This document shows, piece after piece, positions 17,373 through 24,271 of a stretch of DNA of 33,681 nt. Under the pieces are notes generated by a model. It worked only from the letters and a program-made list of their open reading frames with translations. It searched no databases and was not told where the DNA came from. The number at the start of each line of letters is the position of its first letter. Position 1 is the stretch's first letter. The stretch is taken from the NCBI GenBank assembly GCA_017463935.1, contig JAFUEM010000037.1:1-33681 (forward strand), written 5' to 3'. The stretch is from Kiritimatiellia bacterium. GTDB taxonomy: Bacteria; Verrucomicrobiota; Kiritimatiellia; RFP12; UBA1067. A program made the translations under genes and the position numbers.

Positions 17373-18464
17373 TTATTTCCTGTTGAAGAATTCCGCCACG
17401 ACATCCGCGCGCGGCACGGTGACAAAGTTGATCGTGGCGTAGCCCGCGCCTTCGTAGAGGATGCCGATGTCGCCGTTCTTCAAGATGGCCATGTCGGAAT
17501 AGGCCGCGCCGTTCGGGCAGATGCACAGGCCTTCGCCCCACGTGGCCCCGTCGTCGAGCGACGCGCGGATGTGGAGCTGCGCGCGGCGCGACGGGCTGTT
17601 GCAGTTTGTGAAGAGGAGCGTCTTGCCGTAGCGCATGATCTGCGCATTGCACTGCGGATCGGCGAGCGTCGTATCGTAGCGCGACTGCCAGGTGCGCCCG
17701 CCGTCGCGCGTCACGTGGATCTGCCGCCCGCCGCCGCGCCAGCGCGAATTGATCATCCACGCGCCGTCGGAGAGTTCCACGACCTTGCACTCGTCGCCGT
17801 TCTTCACCGGATTGCCCATCGCCTTCCACGTCTTGCCGTGGTCGTCGGAACCGAAGAGCGCGTTGCCGTCGTTCACGTGGACGATGGTGTGGAGGAGCGT
17901 GCCGGACTTCGTCTGGATGCCGGAGCCGGAGGTGATGAAGATGAACCCGCCGGCGTTGTCGGGCTTGCCGAACGGCCACGCGGGGAACGCGATGTCCTTC
18001 GTGATGTTGCGCGGCGCGGACCAGGTCGCGCCGTTGTCGGCGGACTCCTGGACGTAGAACTGGTAGATGCCGCGCTGCTTGACGCTTTCCCACACGTTAT
18101 AGAAGAGGAAGATCTTGCCCGCCTGCCGGTCGACGATGAACGACGGGTCGCTGCCCGCCCAGCGTTCCTCCGCGCTCCACGGCCACGTCCACGAATTGAC
18201 GGCGTCGGTCCAGGTGCGGCCGTCGTCGCTCGAGCGGCGGATCGTGATGTTGATGGGCTTGGCGTGGTTCAGGTCGCCGCCGCCCTCCTTGCGCGCGTCG
18301 CACGCGGCGACGAGATCGCCGTTCGGCGCGGTGCACAAGGCCGGAATGCGGTAGACGGCGATGCCGCGCTCGCCGTTCTGCCACAAGGTTATCGTTTTGC
18401 CGAGCGCGGCTTCGCACGTCGCCGCCGCAGTGCCCAGCAAGAGACCGATCAGTACTTTCTTCAT
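17373..18464 (-). CDS. Secreted sialidase (exo-alpha-sialidase, GH33-like)
   Basis: This 363-residue six-bladed-propeller glycosidase should release terminal sialic acid from host glycans. It has a signal peptide (MKKVLIGLLLGTAAATCEA). The YRIPAL motif supplies the first arginine of the carboxylate-binding triad. DARKEGGGDLNHAKPI is in the catalytic Asp region. Five Asp-box repeats appear: SSDDGRTW, SADNGATW, SDDHGKTW, TRDGGRTW and SLDDGATW. INSRWRGGGRQ and NSPSRR supply later arginines, and GDIGILYEGAGY near the C-terminus fits the nucleophile Tyr/Glu region. The start at 18464 is preferred over 18509 for its signal peptide and a GGGGGT ribosome site. It is first in an operon with the kelch-symporter. 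Confidence 0.92.
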   Translation of the reverse strand: MKKVLIGLLLGTAAATCEAALGKTITLWQNGERGIAVYRIPALCTAPNGDLVAACDARKEGGGDLNHAKPINITIRRSSDDGRTWTDAVNSWTWPWSAEERWAGSDPSFIVDRQAGKIFLFYNVWESVKQRGIYQFYVQESADNGATWSAPRNITKDIAFPAWPFGKPDNAGGFIFITSGSGIQTKSGTLLHTIVHVNDGNALFGSDDHGKTWKAMGNPVKNGDECKVVELSDGAWMINSRWRGGGRQIHVTRDGGRTWQSRYDTTLADPQCNAQIMRYGKTLLFTNCNSPSRRAQLHIRASLDDGATWGEGLCICPNGAAYSDMAILKNGDIGILYEGAGYATINFVTVPRADVVAEFFNRK

Positions 18465-18482
18465 CTTTTGACCCCCTGTTTC

Positions 18483-18499
18483 TGAAATCGACAATTTCA
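18483..18499. promoter_or_regulatory. Inverted repeat in the sialidase leader (possible operator)
   Basis: TGAAAT-N5-ATTTCA lies between the sialidase promoter and its ATG (18464), where a repressor could block transcription. The arms are only 6 bp, so chance is possible. Confidence 0.3.
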
Positions 18500-18509
18500 A
18501 CTGGCGCAC

Positions 18510-18538
18510 ATTATCTCAAACCGCGCGCAATCTGTCTA
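18510..18538 (-). promoter_or_regulatory. Sigma70-like promoter of the sialidase operon
   Basis: On the minus strand TAGACA (18538-18533) and GATAAT (18515-18510) are separated by 17 nt. The -10 lies 45 nt upstream of the sialidase ATG. Confidence 0.5.
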
Positions 18539-18578
18539 CTGTTATTTTTGAGGTTTAGAAGTTTGGAATCTGAGGAGT

Positions 18579-18670
18579 CTAGGAGTCTAGAAGTCTAGAA
18601 TCCTAGAAGTCTAGAATCCTAGAATCCTAGAAGCCTAGAAGTCTAGAATCCTAGAATCCTAGAAACCTAG
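18579..18670. repeat. CTAG array 3: twelve 8-bp units
   Basis: CTAG recurs at exact 8-bp steps from 18579 to 18667 (twelve copies). The inner tetramers are nearly all AAGT, AATC or AAGC, so it is the most regular of the three arrays. It lies in the divergent intergenic region between the sialidase operon and mnmG, next to the coding-strand switch. Just left of it (about 18550-18575) more degenerate copies (TTTAGAAGTTTGGAATC) suggest decay at the edge. Confidence 0.92.
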
Positions 18671-18967
18671 GCTCCCGCAGCCGATGCGCTGACGATCTCT
18701 TATGGAAAGTTGATACAGCCCCTCATTATTGATACTTATCGCAAAATTGTTGATAACTCTTTGACAACTGTTGACATAAGATTACATTTTTCCTATTGAC
18801 AAAACAGCCGCCCGGCGTTGAAACCCCCTTTTTATTGGGTTTTGAGCAATAATGACACAGAGACATGTCGCATAATACTCTTCTTTTCATTGTTTACAAA
18901 TCCGTTGATAATTTGGTATAATAATCTTGTCAGGGTTGGACAAAACGAATTGAGAGACACAACACCA
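18671..18967. other. Candidate replication-origin region at the coding-strand switch
   Basis: This is a 297-nt AT-richer non-coding stretch between divergent transcription units. It contains TGTTGATAA (18748-18756) and CGTTGATAA (18903-18911), which are reverse complements of TTATCAACA/TTATCAACG, and TGTTGACAT (18769-18777). All supported genes to the left run leftward and all to the right run rightward, as expected if forks depart from here. No canonical TTATCCACA box is seen here. The assignment is inference; the AT-rich cluster at 26217-26325 is a competing candidate. Confidence 0.45.
18893..18922 (+). promoter_or_regulatory. mnmG: mnmG promoter, overlapped by a DnaA-like box
   Basis: TTTACA (18893-18898), an 18-nt spacer, then TATAAT (18917-18922) with an extended TGG just upstream. 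A GTTGATAA element (18903-18911) lies in the spacer, so its binding protein would compete with RNA polymerase. Confidence 0.6.
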
Positions 18968-21376
18968 ATGAGCAACAATCTATATGACGTGATTGTGGTC
19001 GGCGGCGGCCATGCCGGGTGCGAAGCCGCCCTCGCCGCCGCGCGGATGGGCGCACGCACCCTTCTTGTGACCGCCCAGACAGCCGCCATCGCGCGAATGC
19101 CGTGCAATCCGTCGATCGGCGGCCTCGCCAAGAGCCACCTCGTCTACGAACTCGACGCGCTGGGCGGTGAAATGGGCCGAAATGCCGACGCGACGGCGCT
19201 GCAGGTCAAGACGCTGAACCTCTCGCGCGGCCCGGCCGTGCGGGCGACGCGCGCGCAGTGCGCCAAGCGGGAATACGCCGCACGGATGCAGGCGGTCATC
19301 GCCCGCCAGCCGAATCTGACCGTGCTTGAAGATGCCGTCATCGGCATCGAGACGGAAGGCGATACACATAATTTAAACGGCGAAAATTCCTCCTTTTCAC
19401 CCGCGAGCAATTCAGTCGATTCGATCACCTCGTTTCCATCGAGTTCCTGCGAAAGCCCAACAACAAACCCATCAAGCCCATCTCGCGCCCCTCTGACCGC
19501 CCGTGCGACGGGCGTTTGGACCGAAAAGAACGGTCTGATTGCAGCAAAAACCGTTGTCATCACCTCGGGGACGACGCTACGCGGGCGTATTTGGATTGGA
19601 AAAGAGTCCTCGGAAAGCGGCGGCGACGGTCGCCCGGCTGTCAATCAACTGTCAGCGTGTCTTGAACGCCTTGGTTTCGACCTGATCCGCCTGAAAACGG
19701 GTACGCCGCCCCGTTTGAAGGCTTCCAGCTGCGATTTTACCAAGTGTCAGCGGCAGGATGGCGAATTTCCGCGTCCACTGTTCCACGTGGAACACGCCGA
19801 AACCATTGTTCCACGTGGAACAAATCAATCGGCTCCAACAACAGAGGCTGATTCACAATCGACGCCGCAATCTGATTTGGACAGTCAACCGGATGCAATT
19901 GTTCCACGTGGAACAATTCATGGTTCGGATGTGGCAGTGAATGATCATTGTACACGCCCGAACACTGTTTCAACCGCATTGGACAGTTCAGATATTCCAC
20001 GTGGAACAATCGGTGAAGCCGCCGTGCAACCAGACAACGGGAACGCAACTTTAAGTGTATCCAAGGCAGAAAATCTCATTGTTCCACGTGGAACAATCGG
20101 TGAATCCGCCGTGCAACCAGACAATGAGAACGCAGCTTTAAGTGTATCCAAGGCAGAAAATCTCATTGTTCCACGTGGAACAATCGGTGAAGCCTCCGTG
20201 CAACCAGCCAACGAGAACGCAGCTTTAAGTGTGCCCACGGAAACCAAGACAGCAAATCCTACTGTTCCACGTGGAACATTGGGTGAATTTCCGTGCTGGA
20301 TGACGCACACAACGCCGGAAACGCACCAAATCATCCGCGAAAATCTCGACCGTTCGGCCCTCTACGGCGGGGCAATCCATGGTACGGGCGTGCGCTATTG
20401 CCCGTCCATCGAGGATAAAATTGTCCGCTTTGCCGACGCGCAGCAGCACCATGTGATGCTGGAGCCAGAGGATTCGGCCGGCACCATCATCTATCCGAAC
20501 GGTTTGAGTTGTTCCTTTCCGCGCGACGTACAGGAACGGATGGTACATTCCGTTCCGGGACTCGAACATGCCGAATTTCTTGCGTATGCGTATGCGATTG
20601 AATATGACGGCATTGACGCGCGAGAACTCACGCACGCCCTCGAAGCGAAGCGGATTGACGGACTCTTCTTTGCCGGTCAGATCAACGGCACGACCGGCTA
20701 CGAAGAAGCGGCCGCCCAAGGGTTGATGGCCGGGATCAATGCGGCGCTGCGGACGCAAGGACGGCCGCCGCTCGTCTTGAGCCGCCAGGATGCCTATATC
20801 GGCGTCATGATTGATGATCTCGTCACGAAAGGCACGGATGAACCGTATCGCATGTTTACGAGCCGCGCCGAGCGCCGGTTGCTGCTGCGGCAGGACAATG
20901 CGCGCTTTCGGCTCGTCGAGGCGGCCGATAGAGCAGGAATTGTCGGAAAAGACAAGATTGCAGCCACGCGCGCGGTGAAAGCGTGGCTGGAACAGGTTGA
21001 AAAAGAGAAAAGAGAGATCGAGAGTCTGCTGAATGCGCACGAAGAGATATTGAAACATGATAACTGTGAGATCAGCCGATGGTTCAGCGCGGCGGAGATT
21101 CTTGAAGAAGAGAAGATTATACGACATTATGCACCCTATCTCGAACAGGAGGAAAAAGCGGCCAATCGCGCCAAACAGGACGAAAACATCAAGATTCCGC
21201 GTTGGCTCGACTATGCGCGCTGCACAGCCGTGCGCTTCGAGAGCCGCGAGAAGCTGAAAAAGTACCGCCCGGAGACGCTGGCGCAGGCCGCACGCATCCC
21301 CGGCGTCAATCCGGCTGACATCGCCGTCTTGGCTGTCATCATCAAACGCGGCCATTTTCCCGTTATCAACAAATGA
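18968..21376 (+). CDS. mnmG: MnmG tRNA uridine-34 modification enzyme with parS-bearing insert
   Basis: MnmG (GidA), with MnmE, installs the aminomethyl-type group on wobble uridine 34 of tRNAs, using FAD and methylene-tetrahydrofolate. The protein is 802 residues, versus about 620-630 for the family. The FAD motif GGGHAG is at 12-17. Catalytic cysteines are kept: MPCNPSIGG (Cys46) and YCPSIEDK (Cys478, equivalent to Cys277 in E. coli). [15 protein letters not shown] and the C-terminal helical domain ([11 protein letters not shown]) are intact, so the enzyme is probably active. Extra length comes from a Ser-rich insert (about 130-180) and a large one (about 271-437) carrying seven parS-like palindromes. 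The start at 18968 matches the family N-terminus; the in-frame ATG at 18818 is rejected because the promoter lies after it. dnaA follows by 94 nt. Confidence 0.95.
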   Translation: MSNNLYDVIVVGGGHAGCEAALAAARMGARTLLVTAQTAAIARMPCNPSIGGLAKSHLVYELDALGGEMGRNADATALQVKTLNLSRGPAVRATRAQCAKREYAARMQAVIARQPNLTVLEDAVIGIETEGDTHNLNGENSSFSPASNSVDSITSFPSSSCESPTTNPSSPSRAPLTARATGVWTEKNGLIAAKTVVITSGTTLRGRIWIGKESSESGGDGRPAVNQLSACLERLGFDLIRLKTGTPPRLKASSCDFTKCQRQDGEFPRPLFHVEHAETIVPRGTNQSAPTTEADSQSTPQSDLDSQPDAIVPRGTIHGSDVAVNDHCTRPNTVSTALDSSDIPRGTIGEAAVQPDNGNATLSVSKAENLIVPRGTIGESAVQPDNENAALSVSKAENLIVPRGTIGEASVQPANENAALSVPTETKTANPTVPRGTLGEFPCWMTHTTPETHQIIRENLDRSALYGGAIHGTGVRYCPSIEDKIVRFADAQQHHVMLEPEDSAGTIIYPNGLSCSFPRDVQERMVHSVPGLEHAEFLAYAYAIEYDGIDARELTHALEAKRIDGLFFAGQINGTTGYEEAAAQGLMAGINAALRTQGRPPLVLSRQDAYIGVMIDDLVTKGTDEPYRMFTSRAERRLLLRQDNARFRLVEAADRAGIVGKDKIAATRAVKAWLEQVEKEKREIESLLNAHEEILKHDNCEISRWFSAAEILEEEKIIRHYAPYLEQEEKAANRAKQDENIKIPRWLDYARCTAVRFESREKLKKYRPETLAQAARIPGVNPADIAVLAVIIKRGHFPVINK
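19779..20278. repeat. Cluster of seven parS-like centromere sites inside mnmG
   Basis: The palindrome TGTTCCACGTGGAACA occurs perfectly at 19779-19794, 19807-19822, 19900-19915, 20080-20095, 20167-20182 and 20263-20278. It occurs once with one mismatch (TATTCCACGTGGAACA) at 19993-20008. This is the known form of chromosomal parS, the ParB-binding site (family consensus TGTTNCACGTGNAACA). Start-to-start spacings are 28, 93, 93, 87, 87 and 96 bp. The last five are multiples of three, so those sites are all read as (V/I)PRGT, while the first is read as FHVE. No other copy was seen in the window. ParA and ParB genes are not in the window. Confidence 0.93.
19994..20254 (+). repeat. 87-bp (29-codon) tandem repeat carrying parS
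   Basis: Three tandem units begin at 19994, 20081 and 20168, each starting with the parS core and encoding (I/V)PRGTIGE, then a segment like [13 protein letters not shown] and SKAENL. Units one and two are nearly identical. Unit three keeps about 65 bp and then diverges. The unit length is an exact multiple of three, so copy number can change without breaking mnmG. Confidence 0.85.
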
Positions 21377-21385
21377 TGTTGATAA
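21363..21385. promoter_or_regulatory. Inverted pair of DnaA-like boxes before dnaA
   Basis: TTATCAACA (21363-21371) overlaps the end of mnmG and TGTTGATAA (21377-21385) follows in opposite orientation, 5 nt apart. They lie just upstream of the dnaA promoter, where DnaA autoregulation would act. Confidence 0.55.
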
Positions 21386-21413
21386 GTTGAAAACATCAGT
21401 TGACTTCTTGTTG

Positions 21414-21443
21414 TTGGCGGTGCGCGGCGATTTATGATATATT
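21414..21443 (+). promoter_or_regulatory. dnaA: dnaA promoter
   Basis: TTGGCG (21414-21419), an 18-nt spacer, then TATATT (21438-21443) with an extended TGA upstream. The -10 ends 27 nt before the ATG. Confidence 0.5.
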
Positions 21444-21470
21444 TTGACGTGAAGCGAAAGACCAGACAGC

Positions 21471-22886
21471 ATGAGCAACGAAAAGATTGACCTCGCAATG
21501 AAGGAACTGTGGGAGCGCGCCAAGGCGATCTTCCTGTCCACGTTGCGCTCTGACGAGGAGAAGAGCCAGGCCACGCGCTATTTCTCGATGATCACATCGG
21601 TGTGCGCGGAGGACGGTGTCTTCAAGATTCTGACGCTCAACAGCTTTGCGGCGGATTTCCTCAAGACCGAATACGCCGACCGGCTGAAGACGTGCCTTGA
21701 CCTCGCGGGCGGCGACAAGTCGCTGAGCCTTGCCTTTCTGTGCAGCCCGTCGGCGCAGCCGCCGATCATCCTGCCGCCGTCGCCGACTGCGGCCGCCGCG
21801 CCCAGTCGCGCCGTCAGCACGTTCATCTCGACAATGCCGCTCAACGACGACTACACGTTCGGCGAGTTCGTGGAAGGGCCGTCCAACAGCTACGCCTACG
21901 CCGCGGCGAAGGGCGTCGCGGAGCATCCGGGCGAGATCGGCTTCAACCCGCTCTTCATCCACGGCGGCACGGGTCTCGGCAAGACGCACCTCATGCAGGC
22001 GATCGGCAACGAGGTGCACCGGAAAAATCCCAATCTCGCCGTCTGCTACCTGACGACCGAAACGTTCCTGAACGAATACGTCAATTCGCTGCAGAAGGGG
22101 CGCGCGGCAATCACTGAGTTCCAGAACAAGTACCGCAAGATCGACGTGCTGCTTGTCGACGACGTGCAGTTTCTCCAGAAGGGCAAGCAGTTCCAGGAGG
22201 AATTCTTCAACACGTTCAACGCGCTGAAGGACGCGCACAAGCAGATTGTCATGACGTCCGACGTCGCGCCGAAGAATCTGTCGGTTCTCGAGGAGCGGCT
22301 TATCTCGCGCTTCGAGGGCGGTATGGTGCAGGAGATCGAGTCGCCCAGCTACGAGACGCGCCTGGCGATTCTCCAGAAGAAGGCCGACGGCATCACGCCC
22401 GTCATTCCCGACTACGCCATCCGCTTCATCGCCGACCGCATCAAGAGCCACGTGCGCGCGATGGAAGGCGCGCTCGCGAAGATCAAGATCGCGATGCTCC
22501 TCAATCCCGGCGTGTCGCTCACGAACGAGATGATGACGCGCGCCTTGAAGGACCTGATTGAAAAGGAGCACAACATCAAGAAGCTGACGATCCGCGAAAT
22601 TCAGGAGGCGGTCGCGCGCAAGTACGGCGTGACGATCGAACAGATACTTTCGCCGGAGCGCACGCAGTCGCTCGTGACGCCGCGGCAACTCGCAATGTAC
22701 ATTTCGCGCAAGTACTCGTCGAAGAGTCTTCAGGAAATCTCCGAACCGTTCGGCAAGACGCACGCAACCGTTCTGCATGGCGTAAAAGCCATCACCAAAC
22801 GCCTCGACGTCGAAGAGGAACTGCGCGAAACGCTGCGCCAGATCCTCAACGAATTCGGCATCAACCCGGACGAGACCGTGAATTGA
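21471..22886 (+). CDS. dnaA: Chromosomal replication initiator DnaA
   Basis: This 471-residue initiator binds origin boxes, oligomerises with ATP, and melts the origin. Domain I (about 1-80) and a short Pro/Ala linker precede the AAA+ domain: Walker A GGTGLGKTHL (Lys171), Walker B LLVDDVQFL, sensor MTSDVAPKNL, and arginine finger region ERLISRFEGG. Domain IV has the helix-turn-helix (IREIQEAVARKYGV, VTPRQLAMYISRKY). The recognition signature, usually GGRDHTTV, is here GKTHATV (about 428-434). It is one residue shorter with the Asp and first Thr replaced, which may change box specificity. The 5' spacing and start are consistent with the family N-terminus, but the ribosome site is weak (GAAAG). 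dnaN follows in the same orientation. Confidence 0.97.
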   Translation: MSNEKIDLAMKELWERAKAIFLSTLRSDEEKSQATRYFSMITSVCAEDGVFKILTLNSFAADFLKTEYADRLKTCLDLAGGDKSLSLAFLCSPSAQPPIILPPSPTAAAAPSRAVSTFISTMPLNDDYTFGEFVEGPSNSYAYAAAKGVAEHPGEIGFNPLFIHGGTGLGKTHLMQAIGNEVHRKNPNLAVCYLTTETFLNEYVNSLQKGRAAITEFQNKYRKIDVLLVDDVQFLQKGKQFQEEFFNTFNALKDAHKQIVMTSDVAPKNLSVLEERLISRFEGGMVQEIESPSYETRLAILQKKADGITPVIPDYAIRFIADRIKSHVRAMEGALAKIKIAMLLNPGVSLTNEMMTRALKDLIEKEHNIKKLTIREIQEAVARKYGVTIEQILSPERTQSLVTPRQLAMYISRKYSSKSLQEISEPFGKTHATVLHGVKAITKRLDVEEELRETLRQILNEFGINPDETVN

Positions 22887-23161
22887 CAAGAGGAAGGAAC
22901 GCTGTTGACAACCGTCTGACAGACGGTCGATCCCGGCGGCCACGCGAGCAGGACAGGCGAAGATGACAACATCGATCAACAAAAAGACAGACACGCAATC
23001 AACAGGCCGACAGGCGCCGAACGCCTGCAAAAAAAGGCCGCGCCGCAACTTGTCAACACTGTCAACAAACCTACTAATGACATCATCACTCTTTAACTGA
23101 ACAGCATTATTTGATACAATAACCGCCGCTGGAAAAAGGCGCATCAAGGAAAGAAGTCAAA
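22887..23161. other. dnaA-dnaN spacer with TTGTCAACA elements and hairpins
   Basis: The 275-nt gap has TGTTGACAA (22903-22911, reverse of TTGTCAACA), then TTGTCAACA (23050-23058) directly followed by CTGTCAACA (23059-23067). These are one- or two-base variants of the TTATCAACA element. Two hairpins are visible: ACCGTCT/AGACGGT at 22911-22927 and CAGGCG/CGCCTG at 23011-23027. dnaN has its own extended -10 (TGA-TACAAT, 23115-23120). In several bacteria this spacer contributes to the origin; here that is only possible. Confidence 0.5.
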
Positions 23162-24256
23162 ATGAAATTCAAAATCGCTCGCTCCAAGTTCCTCGAAGGA
23201 TTGAAGTCCGTGCAGAACATCGTCGTCGGCAAGGGGACGCTGCCGATCCTCAACAACGTCATGATCAACGCCGTCGGCGGCGAACTGACGATGACGACGA
23301 CGGATCTCGACATCTCCATCACGAGCGCGGTCGCCTGCGAAGTCGCGGAAGCGGGCGCGTCGACCCTGCCGGTGAAGCTGCTCGCGAACCTCGTGTCAAA
23401 GGCGGGCGAAGGCGAGATTGAGGTAGAGATTGATGCGCGCGAGCAGGCGACAATCGTCGCGGGCACCGCCAAGTACAAGCTCGCCGGCCTGTCTGAGAAG
23501 GAATTTCCGCGCCTGCCGAAGGATGACGAGGCGGCCAGCTATACGCTGCCGCAGCAGACGCTGCGCGAAATGTTCCGCAAGACGTCGTACGCCGCGTCGC
23601 AGGACGATACGCGCCGCACGCTGAAGGGCGTTCTCATGTCGTTCAAGGATTCAAAGCTGACGATGGTTGCGACCGACGGCCGCCGTCTCGCGCTCGTCGA
23701 GAACGAAATCGAGTTTCCGAAGGATGCCGAGCGCGACATTGTGCTGCCGTTCAAGGCGGTGCAGGAGCTCCAGCGCTCGCTCGCCGGCGACGGCAACGTC
23801 GAGATCGTCGTCCAGAAGAGCCAGGTCTGCTTCAAGCTCGGCGCGGTGATGATCTACTCGAAGCTCGTCGACGAGGTCTATCCCAACTACACGCAGGTCA
23901 TCCCGCGCGAATGCGCCGAGACGATCACCGTCGACCGTCAGGGACTCCTTGATGCGCTTGACCGCGCGAGCGTCATGACGATGGACGAGGCGCATTCAAC
24001 GAAGCTCATCTTCGACGGCAACCGCCTGACCGTCACGTCCGCCGCAAGCGACATCGGCGAGGCGAAGGACGAGGTCAACATCAAGTACGCGGGTGAGCGT
24101 CTCGAAATCCTCTTCAATCCAACGTACGTGATGGACTGCCTCAAGGCCATCGACGACGACGAGGTTGTCATCAACCTCAACGACGGTCATTCGCCGGCGG
24201 TCATCAAGTGCTCGATCCCGTTCCTCTACGTGCTGATGCCGCTGCGCATCAACTGA
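23162..24256 (+). CDS. dnaN: DNA polymerase III beta sliding clamp
   Basis: This 364-residue ring subunit encircles DNA and tethers the replicative polymerase. The three-fold clamp architecture fits: MKFKIARSKFLEGLKSVQNIV at the start, TLPILNNVMINA, a middle domain with SQDDTRRTLKGVLMSF and ATDGRRLALVE, and the C-terminal domain ending FLYVLMPLRIN, which carries the partner-binding cleft (VLMPLR is typical). Length is normal. A good ribosome site (AAGGAAAG) precedes ATG 23162, and its own -10 (TACAAT) is upstream. The methyltransferase gene starts 15 nt after the stop. Confidence 0.98.
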   Translation: MKFKIARSKFLEGLKSVQNIVVGKGTLPILNNVMINAVGGELTMTTTDLDISITSAVACEVAEAGASTLPVKLLANLVSKAGEGEIEVEIDAREQATIVAGTAKYKLAGLSEKEFPRLPKDDEAASYTLPQQTLREMFRKTSYAASQDDTRRTLKGVLMSFKDSKLTMVATDGRRLALVENEIEFPKDAERDIVLPFKAVQELQRSLAGDGNVEIVVQKSQVCFKLGAVMIYSKLVDEVYPNYTQVIPRECAETITVDRQGLLDALDRASVMTMDEAHSTKLIFDGNRLTVTSAASDIGEAKDEVNIKYAGERLEILFNPTYVMDCLKAIDDDEVVINLNDGHSPAVIKCSIPFLYVLMPLRIN

Positions 24257-24271
24257 CGCCTTTTTTCTGCA

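Noticed and set aside
14433-18485. A 1350-codon open frame on the plus strand opposite the symporter and sialidase genes
   Set aside because: It is very rich in Arg, Asp, Glu and His with no domain pattern, and lies antisense to two clearly conserved genes. Long antisense frames are common in GC-rich DNA.
18579-18670. CTAG arrays as CRISPR arrays
   Set aside because: The period is 8 bp with 4-nt variable parts. There are no 25-40 bp repeats, no spacers and no cas genes.
18818-18967. In-frame upstream ATG for mnmG giving 50 extra residues
   Set aside because: The promoter (18893-18922) lies inside this stretch and the family N-terminus starts at 18968.
19779-20278. The MnmG insert as an intein
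   Set aside because: There are no intein splice motifs (N-terminal Cys/Ser block A, His block B, terminal His-Asn) or homing-endonuclease signature. The sequence is low-complexity and repeated.
19779-20278. The MnmG insert as a disrupting insertion sequence or pseudogene
   Set aside because: The frame is intact throughout, there is no transposase or target duplication, and downstream catalytic motifs ([23 protein letters not shown]) are preserved.
23011-23027. Hairpin CAGGCG/CGCCTG as a dnaA terminator
   Set aside because: On the plus strand it is followed by an A-run, not a T-run, so it does not look like a rho-independent terminator for dnaA.
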